64,000 nt of DNA from Craterostigma plantagineum (lineage: Eukaryota; Streptophyta; Magnoliopsida; Lamiales; Linderniaceae). Below, one piece after another: positions 45,740 through 56,405 of the stretch. The translations under genes were made by a program, and so were the position numbers. The notes beneath the pieces were generated by a model. The model was not told the origin of the DNA. It saw only the letters and a program-made list of their open reading frames with translations, and did not search any database. The stretch spans positions 558,001 to 622,000 of the forward strand of contig JAPQWV010000328.1 in NCBI GenBank assembly GCA_027422505.1, in the 5' to 3' direction. Numbering within the stretch: position 1 is the stretch's first letter; every line of letters starts with the position of its first letter.

Positions 45740-48412
45740 TGTAATACCCGTAAAATTTATACATGACTTTGATGTAATTACTTATGTGATTTTGTGAATT
45801 AGGAAGTCTAATAAAGAAACCCTAATCGCATAACAAATATATAAATTCTTATGGTTTGAATCAATTTCGAAATATGAGGAGTTAAATAAAAGTAATGGTA
45901 CTACAAGATATAAGATTGGGCCATAATTAATTCAATAAATTCGAAATTAAAGCCCACAAGCCCATAAATATATGTATATATATAAATAAATAAATAAAAT
46001 AAAATAAGATAACTATGAGATTTCTTAAATCCTAAGGTAAGAACCGTTAAGTTACCAAGATGTCTAATCAATGTCAACTTTCGAAAATTATATTTCATTG
46101 TATATCCTTACCTTGTGACTTAAAAACAAACGTTAATACAAACAATGAGGAGCAAGAAAACGAAAGAAGCTCAATTACATTCAACAACTCGAAACCCTAA
46201 CTGAGGTAAATTCTTGAACGTAATATATAATTAGGCCATTTCAACAGTGATAAACGAATTTCATGATAGGTAATGACTATAGCTTCGTGGGATATCATAT
46301 CTAGAAGACTTGGAATCTCTGAAATTCAGTATACGTTCATGAATATTTGGTTAAAGAGAGAGATGAGCTCTAACAATCTTTGGTTTTCTGTTCTTTTGAA
46401 ACATAAGTGATGTATCTTTCCTGGAAGTAGGATGACTTTTGCAAGGTAATTATAATCGTAAGTTAGTTTAGAAAACCCTAATTCTTTAAAATCGACTCAT
46501 ATTCGGTAAGCACCTAACGTGATGAAGTATTTACTGTGATGGATTTTGATATGTGATGGACTCGTGAGAATTAGACGTCAATATAGGATTGTATATGAAT
46601 TAAAAGAAGATGTCGAAAGATATGTAATAGGAAGAATTCATTCAAGCTAAACATTTTGTATGTCTCGACATTTTAAGCTCGATATCTTATGTGCCTCGAC
46701 ATCTTGAGCTCGACAAAGAAATCTATCCGACATCTTAATAAATCTTGACAATAGACAAATAAGATCTCGGCACACTTAATAGTTCGATATGATTATATAA
46801 GTTTTTGTCTTTATCTTAAATAAGTTTTGAGTTGTCGAATGAAAGAATGTCGACATGTACCATGGTCTCGACATTTGAGGTACAAAGCAGATAGGTTTCA
46901 AGATGTTTAAATAGCTCTCGACATTTTGTTAGGATCTCGACATTATTAATAGGTCTCGATATTGTTTAAAGGACTCGACATTTGTATTGGTAAGAATTCG
47001 AAGTTATAAAGCTTCGACATTTTGTAGAAATTAATCTCGACATTCATATGGTTTCGACATTTAGAAGGTCTCGACTTTTACATTCGACATTTTGGTAGGA
47101 ATAATTCGACATTTGTATTCGATATTTTGGCAGGAATAGATCTCGACATTACTATTAAGGCTAGGTCTCGACATTTACATTTTTGAGGTCTCGACATTTC
47201 TTGCCCGAGATGTTTGATAACAATAGTAATAAATGTCGATATGTTTCGATATTTAGATGTCTCGACCTTTTCAAGATTTCGATACTGTATTTCAGTTAAT
47301 AAATTTACGGGATTTTAGAATTTTACTATTTCTAAGGTTTTCAATATTTTAGGGTTTATTTATTTTAGGAATATCATTATTTTAGGTTTTCATTAATTTT
47401 AGGGTTTTCTATAATTAGGGTTTGGGAACTTAAAAACTTATACAGTTTAGCAAATATACTGATATAATAATATTTATTTATTCAGAGAATCGACTTATAG
47501 GGATTCCATCAGACCCCTCGTTTAGCGATATCGGGAGGACAGGTAGGTGGATCATCCATCTACGATACGTAAACACAAATGTGAATTTATGTGTTTCCAT
47601 GTGATTCTGTGATTTACGTGACTTATATGATTTACGTGTTTATATGTTTTACGTACGTTTTATAAATCATGCTTTTATGAGATTTTGTGAATATGCATGC
47701 GACGTTAGGGCGAGATATGGTTGTACCGTAGGATGACGGTAAGGATATAAGATATTGACGTACGGGATAGAATGAGATGTTTGTGATTGGTGACTCTTAG
47801 AGGAGTCGAGGTTGGGCTCACTGGACACCTGGCGGAGACAGACGTGATCGATCTGCCTACTCGGACGTGATCGATTCGAGGTGCATACCGCCGGATGGGA
47901 TTTTTTTTATTAGTGCAGGAGATATACGACCTGGTAGGAGGCCATTGACGTGATCGATCAGTGCACTACCGGCATAGCTCGCCGCGAGACTTGGGGGTGG
48001 CCTCCCAGTAGTCTATTGCGCGCGGAGGTGTCGAGCCTAACCTAGGGCCCTGTGTTGAGTGCACATCTGCATACATGTATTTTATTCACCTACTGGGCAA
48101 ATTGCTCAGTGTTTACGTGTTGTAGGTACTGAGTCCGACGCTGATACGCGTCGTGACTGAGGCGGCTGGTGGCGGTGCTCCACGGACTTTTGAGGGCTGT
48201 GCGGTACATGGATGAAGACCTGTGGAGCGTCTGTCGGATTTTGTTCTTTTGATATTTTTGGGGCTTCGGCCCGTGTACAGAGATAACGATGTAGACGTAT
48301 GTTTATATTAGTGTATATTATTTTAGAAAAAAGTTTTAATTAGACGGGCCTTCCGCGGCTTACGCTGCGGAAATCCGCCAATAATCCTAATTAGAAAAGC
48401 AGGGTCGCCACA
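45740..48412 (+). mobile_element. Solo LTR (2673 bp), gypsy Del/Tekay-like, plus strand
   Basis: TSD GCTGG (45735-45739 and 48413-48417) flanks a single LTR from TGTAATACCCG to GGGTCGCCACA. No PBS follows. Removing it and one TSD copy rejoins the LINE-2 RT reading. The middle holds an array of TCGACATT words. Later there are three copies of GACGTGATCGAT (about 47842-47960). The last 350 bp share words with the LTR ending at 7847, including TTACGCTGCGG and CTACTGGGCAAA. Confidence 0.92.
46650..47280. repeat. Array of (C)TCGACATT words in the solo LTR
   Basis: At least a dozen TCGACATT copies occur within 630 bp, mostly preceded by TC or C, with variants TCGATATT and TCGACTTT. Examples are at 46674, 46863, 46975, 47145 and 47192. 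Spacing varies from about 18 to 190 bp. Confidence 0.85.
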
Positions 48413-50185
48413 GCTGGCAAGCGGGATTACTACAGGGTGACCCCATTTCGCCCTACCTATTCACGCTGGTGATGGAGGTTTTTCATGCCCTAGTTGAGGA
48501 TCACATACGGATGGAGCCACAGTTCCCCTACCATTGGAGATGTGAGACCAACTTGTTGTCTATGCTGGTTTTCGCGGATGATCTTCTCCTTTTCTGCCAT
48601 GTTGATGCCGCTTCCGTGGGGGTTTCGAAGAATGCTTTGACGACTTTCTCTACTCTGTCAGGTTTGCACCCAAACCCTGACAAGAGTGAGATGTATCTAT
48701 CACGAAGGGCGGAGGGTCTGAAGCTACAACTACAAGCCATTATGGGTTTTAGGGAGGGTCACTTACATGTCCGCTATTTGGGGGTACCGCTGACAGCTGC
48801 ACGCCTTATGATTGGGGACTGCGGCCCACTTCTACAGCGAGTTGATGCACGACTAGGATCATGACTGAATCAATCCCTGTCATACGCGGGCAGGGTCCAA
48901 CTGATTAAGTCTGCCTTCAGTCATACACATCTATTGGTTGGGGTGTTCCTCTTCCCTAAGGGCGTTATCCGTGCTTTGGAGTCGCAATTTAGGCTATTCT
49001 TATGGGGTGGCTCCTCGGCTAAAGTTACTGATAAGAGATCGTTACTAGTACAGCTTCTGTTGATAGTGCTTACACGCGCGCCTGATTCTGTATGGGTGGA
49101 TTGGTTATATAGTACACGACTACAGGGGAGATCCCTTTGGGCCGTCCCTATCTCGACCAATACATTATGGAGCTGGAGGAAGCTCATGCAGCAGAGGTTC
49201 GTACTACCACTTATCTCTTTCAGGATTGGCGATGGATCTACGATATGGTTATGGGAGGATCCTTGGTTACTGGAAGCGCCACTGCTAGACCGCTACCCAA
49301 GAGGCCCGATAGCAATGGGGCTTCCGCGGGGGACTCGATTGAGCTCCGTCATAGATGCCCATGGATGGAACTGGCCGGTAAGGATGACGATCGAATACAT
49401 TGACTTTAGTCGCCACCTTCCGTCTGTTGACCCCATGTAAGATAGAATATTATGGAAGGGGGCTGTGGACGGCCGCTGATCTGCTCGTCTGATTAGGGAG
49501 GCCTTGCGCATTCGCCGTCAGCCAGTACCTTGGTCGGCCCTGTTTGGGTGAGCTCTAAAGGTTCATAGGCATGAGTTTATTCTTTGGCTGAGTATACTTG
49601 ATCGTTTATCTACGAGGGATAAGCCTTAGGTGTCTCAGTGAGCGGGCACCACCGACTGTGTTCTTTATGACGTGCTACGATATGAGACGGTTCAACACAT
49701 ATTTTTCGATTGTCGATTTCTCATCAGTGTCTTCGGCTGCTTAGGCAACACATTCACTGGTCTTGGCCTTATACGGATTGGGGCGAGGGCATTTTGTGGG
49801 CTTCGAAGAAATGGCGAGGCCACCATCTTATGTCGGTGGCTTATCGTTACGTTTTGGCCTCTTTGGTTTACCATATTTGGCAGGCACGCAACAAGCGCTG
49901 GATGGAAGGGATCACCATGACTCCTAACAGGCTGGTGGCTGTGGTGCTTGATATGGTTTGCATGCGACTTAGTGGGACCTCGGCGAAATTTGATCTTGAA
50001 AGGTCAGTCATTCGCCGCATCTGGTGAGTAGCGTGGTAGTTTGTGATGTGATTCGGTTTGATTATTTTGTTTATCCAGTAGTCTGCTACTCGTTTCTTGT
50101 GAGGGGTTGACTCTCACCCATCTTGTACATCCACCCATTTATATATATACACCCGGGAATTATTCCAAATAAATAGAAGATCGTC

Positions 50186-50662
50186 ATGCGATGGATCAAA
50201 ATGGGGCATTGTCATTGGCAAAAAGATCACATCAGTACAAGAAGTGGAGTTGGTTGGTCCTCATGGGGACACTTCTTCTTGGGGCTAGATTGGTCTTCTT
50301 CGAAGGAAGTTGTCCGGTCTGCCTCGAGGAAACTTGTTTCGCTCCAAAAGAAGGTGCGTGGGGTGCGTTTTCCAAAAATGTGCCTGGGGTCCTTCAGATA
50401 TTTTTCATCGATTGCATGAGAGCCCGTCTTCAGAGTGGTACATGCGGCGGAAATGGTGGGTGCTCAGGTTGGGTAATAATCTGACGAGCCACAAAGTCAA
50501 TCCGTCGACACAACTTCAGAGATAATCTCTGAGAATGGCTTGTGAGGACAGGCTTTATAAACCGGGGCCACATAGGCATCCCGTAACATCAATCTAGGAG
50601 CGTAGCTCATAGGCGATGGCCTAAAACCATTGTTGTTTTAATATTGCAACGGTAGGACTTCC
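50186..50662. other. Unassigned stretch after LINE-2
   Basis: This should continue the copia C internal region across the LINE-2 TSD. A 97-codon frame (50191-50484) contains SCPVCLEETC, but neither strand gives motifs that I can assign. It ends in a short repeat-rich junction. Confidence 0.4.
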
Positions 50663-50740
50663 TTCCGATCATCGAAGCATGTCTTAGAATGACATGTCTA
50701 TGAAAGTTCTGACATGTCTATGAAAGCATGTCTTAGATAT
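50663..50740. repeat. Short scrambled direct repeats at an element junction
   Basis: GACATGTCTATGAAAG occurs twice (about 50690 and 50710) and AGCATGTCTTAGA twice (about 50669 and 50726), interleaved within 80 bp. The stretch sits exactly where gypsy E pol sequence stops. Confidence 0.7.
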
Positions 50741-52429
50741 CGATGTAGCTCCAGGCACCAGATCTATGGTGAATTCAATCTCTCTATCGGGCGGTAGCCC
50801 TGGTAATTCCTCCGGATATACGTCGGGGAAGTCCTTAGCTACTGGCACTTCCTCGAACTTCGGGGAGAAGTCTTCTTCAGTTCGAACACGAGATACGCTT
50901 CACACCCCGCTTTGATCAGTCGTTAGGCTTTTAACGATGAGATCCTAGATATGCTTGCCCCTTTGCTCGTTCCTACGAACCTAAGTGGTTCATTCCTTTC
51001 CATATTAAACGTGACTATCTTACGGTGGCAATCTATAACGGCTCCGTACTTCGATAGCCAATCCATCCCAATGATGACTTCATAATCATTCATTGGGATT
51101 ATGATTAAATCTATGGGTAACTCTTTGTCCCTGACTAGTACTGGGCAATCCCTTAATAGTTGGCTAGTTCTTGTTGGATTCCCATTTGGAACGGTTACAC
51201 TACTCGCACTCTGCCTGGGGAGGCGCAACTCCTATTCTCATTACATACTTAGTAGATGCGAATGAGTGCGTCGCTCCGGAATCGACTAGGATGCATGTGG
51301 GAGTTTGATGGATGAGGATGGTACCTGTCACTACTGTCGGGTTATTTTCTGTTTCCTCGGATGTGATCGTGTAAACCCGAGCCGGTACCATTGGCGGTTT
51401 TGCCTGGTTCCCTGCTTGACTTCCCGATTCATTCTCTGGACATGCCTTGAGGTAGTGGCCCGTCTTGCCATATTTGAAGCAGGTTGCATTCTGGGAGTAA
51501 CAGATTCCGGTATGCCGTCGTGTACATTTTGGGCATACTGGTATGTTCAGCTGGGGTCTCCCTTGGTTTGTGTTCGTCTGTTGGGGTGGTCCTGGCCGAT
51601 TCTGAAAATTCTTCCCGGCCTTGGTGACAAATTGCCGCTTCTGGTTGCCTCCGCTCCATTGCGGCCACTGTACAAACTTTCGCTTAGCTTATTGGGCGCA
51701 GACAATTCTAGCCTCGGCTTGTTCCGCCACAAATGCCCTTTCCGCCACTTGTGCATATGTGGCTCCTTGTATCCCAGCCATGCTTACATCTCTATGCAGT
51801 TCTGGCTTTAATCCCTCCATGAATCGCTCTATCTTAAGTGCATCCGTGCTTACCATGTGGGCGGCAAATCTTGATAGTTGTTCGAACTTCTTGATATACT
51901 CTGCCACTGTCATTGCCCCTTGGCAGAGATTGATGAATTCGTTCATCCTCTGGGCTCAGACGGGGGCGGTGTATTACTTCCCTCGGAAGAGTTCTTTAAA
52001 CCGATCCCAACTCATCATCACTGGATTTTTTATGGTTGAGATGGTATCCCACCAATCTCCGGCGCTCCCCCTCAATAGGTAGGCAGCGCACATGACCTTC
52101 TCTGCTTTCGGGGTACGGCTGTGCTGGAACATACTTTCCAAAGTCCCAATCCAATCTTCGGCAGAAGTACGGTCTACGGCATCCTCGAATGACGGGGGGT
52201 TAAGTTTCCGGAATCTCGCCCAGATCATCTTAATTCTTTCGGCCGGGGGAGGTCTGCTAGCTGATTGTCCTCCAGCATTTTGCTGTTGGATAAGCTGCTG
52301 GATTTGGGCCGACTGTTGGCGGATCAATTCTGTGAGCTGCAGGATGGTAGCATCCCGACTATCAGTAGGGTTAGTAGTATCCCTACCTTGATCCGTTTCC
52401 TTATTGCCCTCACCCCAAAGTCATACCAT
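50741..52429 (-). pseudogene. Gypsy E gag-protease-RT(start)
   Basis: The probable gag ATG is at 52429, with a stop at codon 3. The gag body is open from 52327: ADWIGTLESMFQHS-type region, GSAGDWWDT, then after a stop MTVAEYIKKFEQLSRFA (retrotransposon gag domain). The zinc knuckle is CFKYGKTGHYLKAC, where the second Cys has become Tyr. The protease keeps the active site DSGATHSF (51272-51283 for DSGA), followed by DYEVIIGMDWL (about 51070). RT begins with PEELPGLPPDREIEF and IDLVPG (50830-50760) and is truncated there. At least five stops or frameshifts are present. Confidence 0.88.
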
Positions 52430-52570
52430 TGCTTCGATCTATCCTGATAATTCCAAAGGCCAATAAATTATTCTATACAGAAAATTTACATAACACAATA
52501 CTTACAAGCAAGGCCGCTTCCGTGCTTTTGAGTGTGTGTGCATGGACAATCTACAGGACCTGTGACCGAA

Positions 52571-52582
52571 GCTCTGATACCA
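52571..52582 (-). other. Primer binding site of gypsy E, tRNA-iMet type
   Basis: GCTCTGATACCA on the plus strand is the exact complement of the 12-base tRNA-iMet site. It lies four bases from the LTR end at 52587. Confidence 0.93.
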
Positions 52583-52586
52583 CTCC

Positions 52587-54866
52587 TGTCACGACCCCAA
52601 ACCTCGCTACGTGTTTTATTGTAGTCCTAAGTGCCTAATGGTGCATTGTTTTGGAAGAACCGTAAAAATGCGAATAATTCTTTTCCATTTATATAATGGA
52701 AGTCATACATACAAGTCAAAAGAATTACATAAGCCTTTCTACATCCAATCAAGTCCTATTCACACAAGACGTGTGTACATGCACAGCAAAAACTCCTATG
52801 TGCCCGGCCTCACAGGTCGTCATCCATGCACACACTCCAACCTCAAAAGCAGCTGGAAGCTCCAAATGATTTGTCTTGCATCCTAAACAATCATGTACCG
52901 TGATCGCTGGTACCTACAACACGTAACGTAAGGAGTGAGCCGCCGTGGCTCAGTAAACAGAAATGATGCATGTATGCACGTGATCTAACTCGCAACGATA
53001 ATCCACGTCGATGCTCTCTAGGGCTCGTACTATTTCGTACTTTCATGTCATATGGGCCCTCGGCTTTCTATCTTACTATGCGCCATTTCATAGAGCTCTA
53101 ATCCTCAAGGGATTCTTACATATGTGAAGGTTCATACACCGAGAGGTTACCCGAGGGCACCTTTCCTGTCCCAGTGTGGCCTATCACTCGGGAGCTTCTC
53201 GCTGGTAGCCAAGACCGAGGTCGCTAACCACAGAGGTTCCCTCTGTGTAGCGCATGCCTTTGGTCGCATAATCCAAGTTGCATCTCTCGCTACGGAGTAT
53301 TCCCACTACCTATCATAACATGTAATTCGGCTTCATAACCCCATGGTCGCATAGAAGAGTTGTGACTCATAATTGAGTCGACAACAGACGCCAATATCGG
53401 CGAATATCTATCGTGCACAGGCAATCTTATAACATGCACGCTCGCATACCTGCCTTTCATCCTATTTATGCGTGCTCGTGCTCATGCCATGTTCATTGTG
53501 TATGCATTTCATGACACCATGCATAATTACTAGATTATGTAATACAAGGTTCACGTAAAGACACATAAGCATGAGATCACGTAAGTCATGCGCAGGCAAG
53601 TTACGTGTCGTAGTTGAATTTCTACTTATCTGTCATCCAAGCTAACTAGCTCCCTCGGATAGTCCCTAATGTTTGACCCTTAAATAAAATAACATAATAA
53701 CAGTGTTGCGTCTTCACTGAAGTGATTAAGTCGAACTAAGGTATTTGTACTATGAGACTTTCTAAAGGTCTAAGTCGCTCGATTCTAGCTAGGCTAAGTC
53801 CCTAGTAGATTTAATTTCTATGTTAGGTTAGAATTCAATTGAAGTCCTAATTACACATCTCGGCGAAACTTGATGAATTTTGACATTATATTCGCCTGAT
53901 TGAAGCCATGCATGGCGGATCATTTAGCCCGATTCATCACACCTTAGAGTTTGTTTCGTCGTTTGTTCTTGCATGGAATCGCCCGACGCGAGTTTTGCCA
54001 CGTGTCGACGTCATCATCTCGTCACACGATTTCTCATGCATGCAACTCACTTTCGCCCGATTGTTCAAGTCCCATCATCGCCCGATTAGTTACCAAAACT
54101 CACCTTCGGCCAATTCCATGACACGGCGAAAGTCATTGGGATTGAAAGGGTTTCGCCCGATTCTAGTTTTGGCCAATTGTATAGGTGTGGGGGAATTAGT
54201 TTCGCCGCGTTTTGCTGTCAGCATGTCGTCACCTTCACTTGCCCGAATCCATGCATAGTGGGAGGAGGCTTTTGATCGATTGCATGTGACATGGGGTGGG
54301 GTTTCAACCGATTCTTGTACATTGAGGCTAGTTTCAATCGAATCTAATACCTCTTAAATTAATTCACCCGATTCGATTACACATGGATTTATTTCGCCGA
54401 GAGTTCATATCACCTTCTAGTTTCGGTCGAAACTCTATTGTTATTTGATTCAAAATTGCCTAAATCAGTTCATCCTTGGCAATTTACCCAATTTACTAGG
54501 TTTCGATCGATTTTAGCTCCCCTTAAATTAAATTGTCCGAAACATTCAAGCAATTTTCTACTTTCGAACGAATGCTTCAATGCTCATCTACCCGAAACTG
54601 CATTCATGGTTAAATTTCCCAGAATTTGTAACTTCTAAGGTTTTTCTTCCACCCCAAAATGTCTAATGCTAGCTTAAGATTATTTCATGTTAAAGTGATA
54701 AGCCCTAAAACAAGTTTGGCTAACCGAAACCTAGCAAGATTTCAAGGAAACCCTCGGTTATGATTTTACACCCAATCCTAGGTACAACCAATTTCTTAAA
54801 TCTCCTCAATCCTAAACATGCTTTAACCTTAGTAATAAAAACCATAATAGCTCAAATAAAATGGTA
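52587..54866 (-). repeat. 5' LTR of gypsy E, 5' end missing
   Basis: On the minus strand it ends GGGGTCGTGACA. The part 52587-53640 aligns with 17219-18490 of the solo LTR, including GCCCGGCCTCACAGGTCGTC and GTACCGTGATCG. The part 53880-54620 holds a different iterated word, TTCGCCCGATT. No TGTAATACC-like start is found before copia D sequence begins at about 54867, so the LTR is truncated. No ORF in it is credible. Confidence 0.8.
53880..54620. repeat. Array of TTTCGCCCGATT-like words in gypsy E LTR
   Basis: CGCCCGATT or close variants (GCCCGATT, CACCCGATT, CGATCGATT, CAACCGATT) recur more than ten times, e.g. at about 53928, 54053, 54078, 54151, 54308 and 54366. Spacing is irregular. Confidence 0.75.
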
Positions 54867-56404
54867 CAATTGTTTGGTTAGGAATCTCAACGAGAAAGCC
54901 ACCTTAAATTGTAGGATAACCGAAGCTACCTCTAAGATCACTAACTTAGAAGCTCAATTAGAAATATCAAATGCTAAGGGTAGTGAGCTTAGTAAGGATC
55001 TAGATGCCTGTCAAGCCGCTAAACTAACGGTTGAAAATAATTATGCTCTCCTAGGTGAGGAACGCAAGAAACTGTATGCTAAAATTAAGAAATTAGATGA
55101 TATAGTTACGCGTAGGGGACAATCTGAACAAACCATATTTCTTAATCAGCCCAAGGATGTAGATTTCTATAATCCAAAGGATGGTTAGGTTTCACCAACC
55201 CACGTGTTCTACAAAAGAAAGAAATATACGATGCTAAGCACATGGGCTTAGGACTAACCTTTCTTAGAAATTTTACTGAATCGACGTATCAAAATAATTT
55301 TGATCCATCCACTAGACAAGGCTCACACGGGCCTGAAATCTTCTTTGACTACAAAGAACTAAATGAAAGAGACAAAAATAGGAAACCATCTTCAACACCT
55401 ATCTGCGATTTAGTTCAAGTTCTACCTCCTGACTCCCAAACGCACTACGAGGAAGTCAAAGACGTCAATTATAAAAATTCTCTCTACAAACCCTTATCAT
55501 AAAACAGATAGAGGAGTGACAGGCAAAGCTAGATAAAGAACGAGAGAATTTCGAAGCTGAAAAGAAAAAGTTTCTTGAAGAGATGGAAACTATCAAGCTT
55601 CCTCATCCTCCCAAACTACTTCTCATGCTATTATGAAAAGCGTGAAAATCGAAAAATCTCCTTCAAAAGATCAAAAGTGCATTAATAATTCTGTTAAAAG
55701 TGCTACGACTAATTCTATTTCACCTACGTCCACAGGGAGCGTAGGGCCAGCACTGAAAACGATGGCGAGATTGTCTAGTGTTAAGATAAAGAAGGAGCCA
55801 GTAGATTTGACCGTTTCTAATAATGTCACTCCTTCTGTTTCGATAGAAGACACTCGTAGTAATAAAAGAGCCATTTCTACTTTTCAAATAATTGCTTCTA
55901 CTTGTTCAACTTCAGCCTATCACCTTTAGAAGCAACAATTTTGAAATAGGCTCAACTTCAAAAATAAAAGTTAATCATTCTGAAGCAAATGCCACTAGGA
56001 AGAATCGTAGGAAACAAGATCCAGCCATAAAGAAAGCTTATGGCACTGTACATGCCTGTCCTCACCTAAGGTATCCCGTAGAGATTAAATCCCCCAAGCA
56101 CCTTATGAGACTATCACAAGAAAAGATCTTTTCCTCAATCAAACCTACAAAAGCATTTGTACGTGCTGAAATTAACCTTCCCTGCAAGGTTCAACCCAAA
56201 TGGGTTCCTAAATCTCCGCCTAGGATGACAAAAGCCGAAAAGGCCAAGTCCTCTGAAGAGGCTGCACCCAAACCCACTTCTCCAAAAGTGAAATGGGTTA
56301 TCAAGACTCCCTCAAGTAATAATTTAGGAACTATATCCGAACCTGAAACCATATCTGCTAATCTGAGAGGACCCATGTTTAAGTGGGTACCTAAAGATCT
56401 CTAA
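54867..56404 (+). pseudogene. Copia D gag spacer (coiled coil and Lys-rich tail)
   Basis: From YNCLVRNLNEKATLNC (54868) a coiled coil runs to FYNPKDG at 55188. The reading then shifts frame: 55242-55502 (FLRNFTESTYQNN), 55633-55929 and 55892-56404. The last ends with repeated KWVPK-like words (QPKWVPKSPP, VKWVIKTP, FKWVPKDL) just before the protease. The order matches copia A in reverse. The role is presumably structural, linking gag and protease. Confidence 0.75.
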
Positions 56405-56405
56405 T

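Larger units (their letters stand above)
43857..50030 (+). pseudogene. LINE-2 ORF2, endonuclease-reverse transcriptase, split by solo LTR
   Basis: It starts MQVGSWNVRGLN at 43857. The endonuclease keeps LLETRV, AGDFN (44274-44288) and, after a frameshift, FTWYNQQ and SDHSPLSLG (44535). RT pieces include EKAAGPDGYTTAFFK (45202), DFRPISCCN (45379) and DLAKAYDKVEWS (45582), with the solo LTR inserted at 45739. After it come GLLQGDPISPYLF (48424) and the catalytic FADD at 48571-48582. The thumb, YLGVPL and the zf-RVT cysteine-histidine region follow (ETVQHIFFDCRF, 49687). The reading ends SVIRRIW near 50028. There are at least eight frameshifts or stops. Confidence 0.9.
41828..50175 (+). mobile_element. 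LINE-2: L1-type non-LTR retrotransposon, full-length but interrupted
   Basis: GAAGATCGTC at 41818-41827 and 50176-50185 is a 10-bp TSD. Between them are a 280-bp 5' UTR, ORF1, ORF2 and a 3' UTR ending in CCAAATAAATA. Without the nested solo LTR the element is about 5.67 kb, a normal L1 length. It carries many frameshifts. It is a diverged relative of LINE-1 in this window. Confidence 0.88.
50741..54866 (-). mobile_element. Gypsy E: Ty3/gypsy (Del/Tekay-like) element, truncated at both ends
   Basis: Minus-strand order: 5' LTR (about 54866-52587, start missing), PBS, gag, zinc knuckle, protease, and the first residues of RT at 50741, where it stops. No 3' LTR is present. The LTR end GGGGTCGTGACA and 4-bp spacing to the PBS are standard. 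The LTR body matches the solo LTR at 17219 more closely than the others do. Confidence 0.85.

Noticed and set aside
50191..50484. 97-codon frame with SCPVCLEETC as a zinc-binding gene
   Set aside because: One CXXC is not enough, and no neighbouring motif or homology is recognisable.
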